Assembly: GCA_963783355.1 (NCBI GenBank)
Contig: CAWANF010000002.1
Location: forward strand, 124,001-188,000
DNA length: 64,000 nucleotides
Direction: 5' to 3'
Origin: CAWANF01 sp963783355
Lineage (GTDB): Bacteria; Bacteroidota; Rhodothermia; Balneolales; DATFMH01
Notes under the pieces: model-generated
The model's database searches: none
Told to the model about the DNA's origin: nothing
The model's input: the letters and a program-made list of their open reading frames with translations, nothing else
Program-made: the position numbers and the translations under genes
In this document: positions 35,487 through 43,584 of the stretch, piece by piece
How the letters are laid out: the number at the start of each line of letters is the position of its first letter
Numbering within the stretch: position 1 is the stretch's first letter

Positions 35487-38400
35487 CTAGGAATTTGTCA
35501 AAAACATATCATTATTTTCCGGAAGTTCAACAATAAAAGTGGCCCCCTTACCAGGTTCACTCTCTACCCAAAGCACCCCGCCCTGTAAATCTACCAAAGA
35601 TTTAGTAATAAAAAGTCCAAGTCCGGTGGAAGCCTCGCCGCCGGTAGGCCTTGCCGATAAACGATTAAATTTGAGGAACAACCCCTTCTTATCTTCATCA
35701 GTCAATCCGGGGCCAGAATCACGAATCATGATTCTCAGTCCGGATTCTAACTTTTCGGTATTATGATTCGTCTTTATGAGAACTTTTGAAGAACGGGGCG
35801 AATATTTTATCGCATTATCCAGGATGTTTTCAATGATTTGATGCGTACGATATTCATCAAGACTAATAATAATTTCCGATTGGGGCTCATATAAAACTGC
35901 AATATTCTTCGAATTGGAATGACTATAATTTTGTTGAATAATTCGATTTATAAGCTCATTAATATTCACTATATCGGGCTTAAACAAAATTTTCCCACTC
36001 TCTATGTTCGTTGTATCCATCAGGTTATTTATGATATTAACCATGTACTTCGAACTATCGTGCATAAGATTCAGTGCATGAATATGCTTATTTATAATTT
36101 TTGAATCATAAGCATTAACTCCATTCAAATCATCGAGCATAATCTTTGTAATACCCTGTATCCCACTAATCGGATTTTTCAAATCATGGCTCGCCATACT
36201 CAGGAACTCACTTTTCAACTCGTTAAGATCCGTCAGTGACCGGTTCGATTCCTCCAGTTTCATATTTTTCGCCTTTACCTCATTGGTCCTCTCCTTGATG
36301 ACGGCTTCAAGATACATCGTCCTGCGTTTTACATATGAATCTCTGAATTTTTTCCCTGAAAAAACAAATCCCCCCATAAAAATGATGTACATGGACATCA
36401 TCCATAAATTTAAGTACCATGGTGGATCTATAGAAAAATGGTATCGTGCCGGATTACTAATCACCCCAAGTTCATTTCTCGCTTCTACAATGAAAGTATA
36501 AGTCCCATAAGACAGGTTTGTGTATTCTTTAAAATTAGAATGAATCCAGCGCGACCATTTAGGACTGTAACCCATCAGGCGATACCGATACATGATTTTC
36601 GATTCGTGAATAAAGGTCGGGGCAGCAAAATTGAAACGAAAATTTTTAAACTCGTACTTGAATTCGTTGTGATAAAAACCTGGATGGATATTCAGTTTAT
36701 TTTCGTCTTTTTGAATAGATTCATTCTCATCCGGTTCTTTGGAAATTTGAATTTCAGTAATCAATATCTTGTAATTTGAAAAACCGGTCCATTTATTTTT
36801 TGGATCATAGCGTATAAGCATGCCTTCTCCCCCAAACCACACAAATCCGTTATGATCCAAATAAACAGCTTCTATCCCGAAATTATTGAACAAATGATAA
36901 GGCCATGGATGATATTGATATTTATCTTTACCTGTTTTTGTAGCATACCCAAGACTGTCTGAGGTAACAATCCATGCGTTGCCTGATTTATCAGGAATAA
37001 TATTGTCAATAGGATGATCGACTGTGGATTCTATATTATTATTATTTTTAAACAGATTTACTTTTCTGAATTGATATTGATCATTGCTTGATTTGTAAGC
37101 CTTAAACAGGCCTTTCTCTGTTGTTATAAAAAAGTCATCATGAAAAGGTATTAATTCATTATAACCGGCCGGTAAATGATTATTTTTTCCAAAATGCTGA
37201 ATTCTTTGAATAGTATCGGTTAACGTAACCTTTGCTACTCCCTGATAATCAGTTCCTAACCAAACAGAATTACGTTTATCCTGATAAATACTCCTTATTT
37301 CATTAGCAATATTGTCGTAGTCATTAACCATTACCCATTTTTTGTTGATTTCTTTAAAACGAGCAAAACCATGAGACAAGCCGGCATAAACAATACTCGA
37401 ATCGTACCGGGATTGATATAGTGTGAAACACAATTGCGTTAAGATTGATTTCGATTTCAAACCTTCGATTTGATACACACCATCTGTTGTCGCCGCTAAT
37501 AATTGTCCGTTGAAATCATGTAACTCCCAAACCTGTGTATTAATGCCTTTAACTTGTTTAAAAACATTTCTTTTGGTTTCAAATGATGTTTTTCCGGGCT
37601 GCATTCTGAAAACGCCAATTCCAGTTGCTGCATAAAGATATCCTTTAAAACGAATTATGGAATATATCGCCCCCTGAATTCCATATTCCTTATCCGAGAA
37701 GTAGGATACCGGTGAAAACCATTCTACCTTGGATAAACCGTTTTCATGCATCAGCCAGACGTTATTATCCCTGTCGACAAACGCATTCAGAACATCATTA
37801 TCCTGCAAGCCGGATTTTTTGTTCAGGATTCGAATAATGTTCCCCTTCCTGTCCATGTTTATCACTCCACCTCGTAATGTTGTAAACAAATAGGTAGAAT
37901 CCGGTAAAATCCGTGCATAATATACTTCCTGCTTATCCAGGAACGTATTAACATTTGTTTTTAGTGGCCATAGCCGTTCACCGTTAAATAGCAATAAGCC
38001 ATGTCGGAACGTACATACCATCACCGTATCCGATTTATACGGCAATACACTATAAACCGTAAAATTTTTAAACTTCTCTCCGCCTTTAATGAGTTTCAAT
38101 GCATTATCGTCAACTTTCAGGATCCCAATGTGCGACTCAAAGACGTATAACTGGTTATGAACGATAAAATCCCAATAGAAATATTTACTTGATTTCCAAC
38201 TTAGGATTTTCCCGGTTTTACAGTTATACCGAAACAGGCGTTCCGTTGCCAGGAAATAAATATTATTATTCAGTGACTTAACACTCCATACGTCCGTAAA
38301 TTTTTTCAGGCTATCCGGTAAATTATCGCTCAGCGATACAAAAATTTTATTGCCGCTTGTATCGCTTGCCAGATACCCAAACTCACTTTGTCCCCCAACA

Positions 38401-38711
38401 TAGATTTTCTTATCTCCACCCAAAACTACAGAACGGACATTAGACTTTAATTTTGTTTTAATCAACGACCATTTGGCGCCATTATACATTAATATCCCAT
38501 CGGTATTGGCAAAATAAAGGATACCATTTGTGTCTTGCGCCGCATCCCAATTTTGAGGATTTGCTCTGTATTCCATTGGAGAATAGCGGGAAATAGACGG
38601 GAATCCTGAATAATTTCCAGGTTTAGCCATTACATATCGGAAACCCGGGAGAAATATTCCAAATGCAAGTAGCAAAATATGTCTTACTTTGAAGCAAAGG
38701 TAAGACCTCAA
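35487..38711 (-). CDS. Sensor histidine kinase with beta-propeller (Reg_prop) and Y_Y_Y domains
   Basis: A 1074-residue sensor kinase. An N-terminal signal/anchor (from a TTG start, with LLLAFGIFLPGF) leads to about 12-14 ligand-binding Reg_prop repeats (about 40-640; e.g. DAAQDTNGILYFANTDGILMY, here given as DTNGILYFANTDGIL; VWLGTDYQGVAKV), a Y_Y_Y domain (about 690-770; YRYRLMGYSPKWSRW), one membrane helix (about 778-800), a coiled coil, and a HisKA/HATPase kinase with phospho-acceptor His in SMASHDLKNPISG and STGLGLFITKSL. It looks like a hybrid two-component sensor for saccharides or similar ligands but lacks the receiver and AraC domains, so its regulator lies elsewhere. No ATG is available before codon 28. 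Confidence 0.85.
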   Translation of the reverse strand: MRSYLCFKVRHILLLAFGIFLPGFRYVMAKPGNYSGFPSISRYSPMEYRANPQNWDAAQDTNGILYFANTDGILMYNGAKWSLIKTKLKSNVRSVVLGGDKKIYVGGQSEFGYLASDTSGNKIFVSLSDNLPDSLKKFTDVWSVKSLNNNIYFLATERLFRYNCKTGKILSWKSSKYFYWDFIVHNQLYVFESHIGILKVDDNALKLIKGGEKFKNFTVYSVLPYKSDTVMVCTFRHGLLLFNGERLWPLKTNVNTFLDKQEVYYARILPDSTYLFTTLRGGVINMDRKGNIIRILNKKSGLQDNDVLNAFVDRDNNVWLMHENGLSKVEWFSPVSYFSDKEYGIQGAIYSIIRFKGYLYAATGIGVFRMQPGKTSFETKRNVFKQVKGINTQVWELHDFNGQLLAATTDGVYQIEGLKSKSILTQLCFTLYQSRYDSSIVYAGLSHGFARFKEINKKWVMVNDYDNIANEIRSIYQDKRNSVWLGTDYQGVAKVTLTDTIQRIQHFGKNNHLPAGYNELIPFHDDFFITTEKGLFKAYKSSNDQYQFRKVNLFKNNNNIESTVDHPIDNIIPDKSGNAWIVTSDSLGYATKTGKDKYQYHPWPYHLFNNFGIEAVYLDHNGFVWFGGEGMLIRYDPKNKWTGFSNYKILITEIQISKEPDENESIQKDENKLNIHPGFYHNEFKYEFKNFRFNFAAPTFIHESKIMYRYRLMGYSPKWSRWIHSNFKEYTNLSYGTYTFIVEARNELGVISNPARYHFSIDPPWYLNLWMMSMYIIFMGGFVFSGKKFRDSYVKRRTMYLEAVIKERTNEVKAKNMKLEESNRSLTDLNELKSEFLSMASHDLKNPISGIQGITKIMLDDLNGVNAYDSKIINKHIHALNLMHDSSKYMVNIINNLMDTTNIESGKILFKPDIVNINELINRIIQQNYSHSNSKNIAVLYEPQSEIIISLDEYRTHQIIENILDNAIKYSPRSSKVLIKTNHNTEKLESGLRIMIRDSGPGLTDEDKKGLFLKFNRLSARPTGGEASTGLGLFITKSLVDLQGGVLWVESEPGKGATFIVELPENNDMFLTNS

Positions 38712-38821
38712 GGATGGACTCCGAAGGTTTCTGAAATCATAATATTGAATTGTCTGCAGACTATGTTATGCCATTCTTATCGGCACAATATCAGCTAAAT
38801 ATAAGAACAATAACCGATTAT

Positions 38822-38862
38822 GTGTGAAAGAAATAATATACAATTATTTCTTTACACTTTTT
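38822..38862. repeat. AT-rich hairpin between the DUF2231 gene and the sensor kinase
   Basis: AAAGAAATAAT (38827-38837) pairs with ATTATTTCTTT (38843-38853) around the loop ATACA; GTGT and ACAC extend it with one bulged base. A T-run (38858-38862) follows on the plus strand, but no gene on that strand reads into it. On the minus strand, where the neighbours lie, no U-run follows. It may be an mRNA processing or attenuation structure. Confidence 0.45.
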
Positions 38863-38925
38863 AAACCAGGAAAAGCAGACAAATATGAAGTTATGATTCA
38901 AATATGGAGACCTTACCAGTATAGC

Positions 38926-39981
38926 CTACTTTATTTGAGCGCTTATATCTTTAATGTAGAGTTTGCCACTTCCTTCAATTTTTAATCCAACTTTTCCTGC
39001 AGGCAATTCAGGCAACCTTAGTTTAAAGATATTCTTTTTATTAAGCGTACAGGATATTTCATCCCTGTTTAAATTCAATTCCAATACCGACCAATCCTTA
39101 ATAGAAATGCTACTTTTCTCATGAATTGTTTTAACCCCGTTTCGTATCCGGCCTAAAACAACTTCATTATCAGTAATCGCAAGATATTCATAGTTTTCTA
39201 AATTCGTCACATGTTCGACGATATAAACGTCACCTTTAAAATCATCCCTGTTAAACTGCAGGGTTATATCTGGATTACTCATTTCTTTGTTGAAGACGAA
39301 TACTGACGAAGATCGTTCGGGATCCAAAGACAATACCGTATCTTTACCGGTTACAACACCGGATGGGTTCAGGCTTTTTATGCTGCCCTTTAAAAAGGTG
39401 AAATTATTCTGAAGAACTTCTTTTGCATTGTCCCCCGGATGCCACGACCAGCCTCCATTATCAAATAATACAACTTCACTTTCGTCTACCCTCGGCGGAC
39501 GTAAAGCAGCATTCATTTCTTTTTTAAATGCCTGAGTTCCCAAATTGTGATTATATACCAGATTTCCGCCATGTTCCCCGGTTTCGTAGAGTAAGAATAA
39601 ACCAACAAATCCGAGTAAAAATGCAATAACAGATATTGATGAAATTTTATTTTTATGAAACCAGGTCAGAACCAAACGAAAGGCGGCATAAATTCCAAAA
39701 TACCAGACTGTATACTGAGCCCATTCGGCATGTGCCCCTACAGCATGATATAAACTTTTTGGAATTTGTAAGTGTTCGGCTGCTTCATGGCCGGTATATA
39801 AAGCGATTACAGCAGTTATTGCTCCAATGATGAAAAGTGTAACGGTAGTTTTTGACAGCCATTCCTGCTTTTTGAAAATTAAACTAAAAAAATCGAATAT
39901 AACGGCAATGATGAGAATAGCTATGGGAAAATGAACGACTAAAGGGTGTATATTGGGAGCCCAGACGGGTACTATATTCAT
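38926..39981 (-). CDS. DUF2231 membrane protein with C-terminal beta domain
   Basis: A 351-residue protein. The N-terminal DUF2231 module (about 10-140, four membrane helices) has WAPNIHPLVVHFPIAI, YTGHEAAEHL and further conserved histidines (e.g. YHAVGAHAEW) that could bind haem or metal; TGEHGGNLVYNHNLG follows helix 4. Residues about 220-351 are a soluble concanavalin-like beta domain (VEHVTNLENYEYLAI, KIEGSGKLYIKDI). DUF2231 proteins often sit near respiratory genes, but none is adjacent here. Another DUF2231-like protein lies 1.4 kb away at 41393. Confidence 0.72.
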   Translation of the reverse strand: MNIVPVWAPNIHPLVVHFPIAILIIAVIFDFFSLIFKKQEWLSKTTVTLFIIGAITAVIALYTGHEAAEHLQIPKSLYHAVGAHAEWAQYTVWYFGIYAAFRLVLTWFHKNKISSISVIAFLLGFVGLFLLYETGEHGGNLVYNHNLGTQAFKKEMNAALRPPRVDESEVVLFDNGGWSWHPGDNAKEVLQNNFTFLKGSIKSLNPSGVVTGKDTVLSLDPERSSSVFVFNKEMSNPDITLQFNRDDFKGDVYIVEHVTNLENYEYLAITDNEVVLGRIRNGVKTIHEKSSISIKDWSVLELNLNRDEISCTLNKKNIFKLRLPELPAGKVGLKIEGSGKLYIKDISAQIK

Positions 39982-40445
39982 GATGTATTTATAATTTTTC
40001 GCTTATATCATTTGCATTTATGCTTTAACAAATATGAATTACCAAACACAATTAAAACTTTATAAAATTATTTAATGATTTGAATTATAATGTTAATACA
40101 AATCGATTTTACTCATCTAAACTAAAGCTTCTAAACCAGAATAATCAGATAGTAAATTACTTAATATAAATTTTACACGACATATCTAAGTTATTTTTAA
40201 CTTATTTAACTTGCAAAGTTAATGATATGTATATTAGTTAATTAACTTCATTTATGTAATCGTATTTCTAACTTTGTATAAACATAAATTAAATATTTGA
40301 TTAACGCGTTCATTTTCGAAATATTTGCAGGTAATTTAAAAAAACACTTCATAACTAAATAGTTGGATTAATTGTTATATTGGAAACTCTCTTAGGCTGT
40401 AAGAAAGGTAGCTGTATAAAAAATTTCATCAGAATAATATATTAG
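39982..40445. promoter_or_regulatory. 464-base AT-rich divergent promoter region with a cluster of TTAACT palindromes
   Basis: Between the divergent DUF2231 and TauE genes. TTAACTT-GCA-AAGTTAA at 40206-40222 is a perfect 7-base inverted repeat; AGTTAATTAACT at 40236-40247 is a perfect 12-base palindrome sharing the half-site, and a further TTAACTTATT lies immediately upstream (40198-40207). TAACTTTG at 40269-40276 exactly matches the Bacteroidota -7 element TAnnTTTG, 170 bases before the TauE start, without a TTTG at the -33 position. No ORF seen. Confidence 0.55.
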
Positions 40446-41258
40446 ATGCTCGACGTCGTACTTATTTTAATAATTGGTATCATTGTAAGTGCATTTGGTT
40501 CCATCACCGGATTTGGCGGGGGGATATTCATGGTGCCAATATTGGTCATTGCTTTTCATATACCCATCACTTCTGCCATCGGTGCAGTGTCGGTAGCATT
40601 ATTTCCCCTGGCATTTATTTCCAGTATCTATAATCACAGAGAACAAATGATTGATTATACAGCCGGTATATTACTTGAAATTCCAACCGTTGTGGGGGCT
40701 GTATTTGGAGCACTGCTAACTTCATGGATTCCAATAAAAAAGCTCGAATTTATCTTCGCATTTTTTGTTTTTTTTATGGGAATACAAATGATGATTAAGG
40801 AAAAAAAAGAAGAAACAAAAATCACGGATTGGTTTAATAAAATGAATAAAGTTCCCCCCAGTTTTGAAAGAAAAACCGAAACGGGAACCTACCACTTTAG
40901 TGCTTTAATGACCACTTCTTTTGGAATTATGGCTGGAACGGTAGCGGGTATGTTCGGAGTCGGGGGCGGATTTCTAAAAGGTCCAATCATGATTAAGGTT
41001 TTTAAAATCCCAGCCCGTATTGCAGCATCTACGGCTTTGTTCATGATTATTTTTACCAGCCTGACTTCCTCGATCACCCATTATTATTTAGGTCATATTC
41101 ATTTACGATATGCACTTCCGGTTTCTCTCGGATATATCATTGGAGCTTTCGTCGGCAATCGCTTCAACAAAAAAACATCAGATGAAAACTTAAAAACAAT
41201 TATTGGTGTTGCCCTTCTTCTGGCTGGTTTTACAATTCTGTATAATATTTTCTACTGA
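40446..41258 (+). CDS. TauE/SafE-family sulphite/organosulphonate exporter-type permease
   Basis: A 270-residue membrane protein with eight to nine hydrophobic helices in two inverted halves. Conserved TauE features are FGSITGFGGGIFMVPIL at about residues 17-33 and the related AGMFGVGGGFLKGPIM in the second half. The family exports sulphite or other small acids; substrate here is unknown. It could pair with the downstream DUF2231-like gene (134 bases away, same strand). Confidence 0.88.
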   Translation: MLDVVLILIIGIIVSAFGSITGFGGGIFMVPILVIAFHIPITSAIGAVSVALFPLAFISSIYNHREQMIDYTAGILLEIPTVVGAVFGALLTSWIPIKKLEFIFAFFVFFMGIQMMIKEKKEETKITDWFNKMNKVPPSFERKTETGTYHFSALMTTSFGIMAGTVAGMFGVGGGFLKGPIMIKVFKIPARIAASTALFMIIFTSLTSSITHYYLGHIHLRYALPVSLGYIIGAFVGNRFNKKTSDENLKTIIGVALLLAGFTILYNIFY

Positions 41259-41392
41259 TTTACCACCGGCCTTATCTTACTTGTACCGTTTTATACTCAT
41301 AAATTATAATTATTAGATATATATTTCTTTTTTATTATCTTATCACTTGATTTACATTTTTTAACATACATTATACATTTCATTTTTTCAGG

Positions 41393-41920
41393 ATGAATAC
41401 GGTACAATTACATTTAATATTAAATCATGTGCCCGTAATTACGACTTTTTTGTCGTTCCTGGTATTGAGCTGGGGCTTTTTTTCTTTCAATAAGGAAATA
41501 ACGAAAGTCGGCCTTGTCGGATTTGTGCTTTCTGGAATTATGATTATTCCTGTTTTTTTTACCGGCAAAGGTGCCGAAGAAATTATAAAGACCCTGCCGG
41601 ATATTTCTGTAGTATTTTTAACAGAACACGAACAAGCCGCTGAACTATCATTCTGGCTGACTATGCTTTTAGGTTTGTTGAGTGCAGGAGGTTTGATTTT
41701 AGAATATTTCAAGCTGAAAATCAGTAATATTTATATGCCGTTCCTCTTACTCTATAGCTTTATAACAATAGCATCAATGTCTTACACGGCATACCTGGGC
41801 GGGAATATAAGGCATACAGAATTACTCGATACTACAATTTACGAACCCAAGGATTCACCGGCAGACGCAACCCGGCTCAATGTGAGTTATCCCGATACAA
41901 ATGAATCCTATAAATACTGA
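41393..41920 (+). CDS. DUF2231-like small membrane protein
   Basis: A 175-residue protein with four membrane helices and a short polar tail. It shares key features with the DUF2231 protein at 38926-39981: an early HLILNHVPVI (compare HPLVVHFPIA), then PVFFTGKGAEEIIKTLP (compare ALYTGHEAAEHLQIP), and EHEQAAELSFWLTMLL. It is therefore probably a distant member lacking the C-terminal domain. Conserved His in helices 1 and 3 might ligate haem or metal. Function unknown. Its stop is four bases from the convergent FetB stop. Confidence 0.65.
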   Translation: MNTVQLHLILNHVPVITTFLSFLVLSWGFFSFNKEITKVGLVGFVLSGIMIIPVFFTGKGAEEIIKTLPDISVVFLTEHEQAAELSFWLTMLLGLLSAGGLILEYFKLKISNIYMPFLLLYSFITIASMSYTAYLGGNIRHTELLDTTIYEPKDSPADATRLNVSYPDTNESYKY

Positions 41921-41924
41921 TTTA

Positions 41925-42713
41925 TTATTCAGTTAATAATTGCTCATCAAATCGATCTGCTGCATCGAAAGCGCGTACAGTCCCAAAGAGAAGTGCTAAG
42001 AAAACAGATAAAATAGTCCCTGTAAGAATAGCTATCATGATCATTATCTGGTATCGAATAGCTGTCAACGGTGAACTTCCGCTTAAAATCTGTCCGGTCA
42101 TCATACCGGGCAGGGAAACCAGGCCTATCGTCGCCATCGTTGCCAGGGTAGGATTCGTTATTTCTTTCAGAGCATCTCTCATAAAAGGGAATAAAGCTTC
42201 CTTCCTGGTCGCCCCAACTGATAAATAATAATAGTATCGTAGCTTCTTGTCTCTTAAACTGTAAAAAAATGAGTGAATTCCAATCACGTTGCTCCGCAAA
42301 CAATTACCTAACACCATTCCAATAATCGGAATTAAATACTGGGCCGTTGTGATCTGTTTCAACTGTATGATAAATTTCAGAAAAAATAAACTTACCAGTG
42401 CAATACCTAAGAATGTGGCTAACAAAACCGGCCAAAACATCCTCTTTATTTTCAGTCCGCTTCGGTCGAGAGTAGCAAAATCAGATACTATGATCATCAC
42501 CGCAACCCAGGCAATATTCAGCCATGGATTATCCAGTTTGAATAAATATTCCAGGTAGTAACCCACAAAAAGCAGTTGTAAAACCATTCGGACTGCCGCT
42601 ATAACCAATTTATTTACCAGTCCTGTTTTGTAATAAATCAATATGAAGGCAGGAATAAGCAGTATCAAAAAACCAAAAGCCAGTTGTATCCAGCCTATAT
42701 CTATAATGTGCAT
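41925..42713 (-). CDS. fetB: ABC-type permease of the FetB/UPF0014 family
   Basis: A 262-residue permease with seven predicted helices. It shows the UPF0014 pattern, including LIPIIGMVLGNCLRSNVIGI, YYLSVGATRKEALFPFMRDALKE and LVSLPGMMTGQILSGSSPL (shortened here to SLPGMMTGQILSG). In E. coli FetAB exports iron and protects against peroxide. It starts 7 bases after the end of the ATPase gene, so the two form an operon with the ATPase first. Confidence 0.87.
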   Translation of the reverse strand: MHIIDIGWIQLAFGFLILLIPAFILIYYKTGLVNKLVIAAVRMVLQLLFVGYYLEYLFKLDNPWLNIAWVAVMIIVSDFATLDRSGLKIKRMFWPVLLATFLGIALVSLFFLKFIIQLKQITTAQYLIPIIGMVLGNCLRSNVIGIHSFFYSLRDKKLRYYYYLSVGATRKEALFPFMRDALKEITNPTLATMATIGLVSLPGMMTGQILSGSSPLTAIRYQIMIMIAILTGTILSVFLALLFGTVRAFDAADRFDEQLLTE

Positions 42714-42720
42714 ATCAGCA

Positions 42721-43338
42721 TCAATTTAAAGGAATAATTTTATTACAATGTTCAACCCATTCGGGATCGTGTGAGGTAGATATAACGGTTGCTTCAGATT
42801 TTTTTAAAAACAAATCAATAGCCATCGATTTGGATTTGGGATCTAATGATGACGTAGGCTCATCCAAAAGTATCAATTTACGATCAAGCAGATGGCAAAT
42901 CGCCAGGCCAACCCGCTGTTTCTGTCCTTCGGAAATAGCCGTAAATTTTTTTTCCAATAGATTTCGTGCCAGGCCGAGACTTTCAAATACTTTTACTACC
43001 CGCTCAATACCCGGTTTCAGGTTATGATTTTTTTTAAACTCAAACGGCTGATAAATAACATTTCGGACAATCCCTTCTCCCAGTTGGAAGTCTTGTGGCA
43101 ACCAGGAACATTCCGATCGTAATTTTTGAATATTACTATTGGTTACAATGTGTCCGTCATAAATAATTTGCCCCTCGTCAGGTTTTATAAAACCTAAAAT
43201 TAAATTTAAAATTGTGGACTTCCCCTTTCCTGATGGACCTTGAAAAACAACTTTATCTCCTTTTTCAATCGCAAAAGAAAAACTATCGAGAACTTTTTCC
43301 CCGGGAAACGACAGGCTTACATCTTTAAATTCAATCAT
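42721..43338 (-). CDS. fetA: ABC transporter ATPase (FetA-like)
   Basis: A 205-residue single ABC ATPase, partner of the permease downstream. Walker A is GPSGKGKST (34-42), Walker B/H-loop region ILLDEPTSSLDPKS and STSHDPEW. The signature is ISEGQKQRVGL, where the usual second Gly is Glu (LSGGQ to ISEGQ), as in several FetA-type proteins. Length and partner fit FetA rather than a larger exporter. Starts with ATG; no clear promoter seen in the 246-base gap upstream. Confidence 0.87.
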   Translation of the reverse strand: MIEFKDVSLSFPGEKVLDSFSFAIEKGDKVVFQGPSGKGKSTILNLILGFIKPDEGQIIYDGHIVTNSNIQKLRSECSWLPQDFQLGEGIVRNVIYQPFEFKKNHNLKPGIERVVKVFESLGLARNLLEKKFTAISEGQKQRVGLAICHLLDRKLILLDEPTSSLDPKSKSMAIDLFLKKSEATVISTSHDPEWVEHCNKIIPLN

Positions 43339-43584
43339 AAATAATATTTTTAAAAGCGATGACTTACTTATAGCATAGAGAATTATTTCCTTTAGATACT
43401 ATCAATCGACAAAAATAATGCGTAATTCGTAAAATTTTTATACAAATAATATTAAAAAATGATGGCAGAGTTCGTAAATTATCCTCGAATCACCGTGTCA
43501 AAAACAAAATATTTATCATATTTAAGTTGCCATTGAAAATTATTGGCAACAGAAGAAATTTAACTGCTTAATGTTATTTGTATA

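Noticed and set aside
41947..42303. 118-residue minus-strand frame inside fetB
   Set aside because: It lies in another frame of a clear permease gene and has no family motif; it is a shadow.
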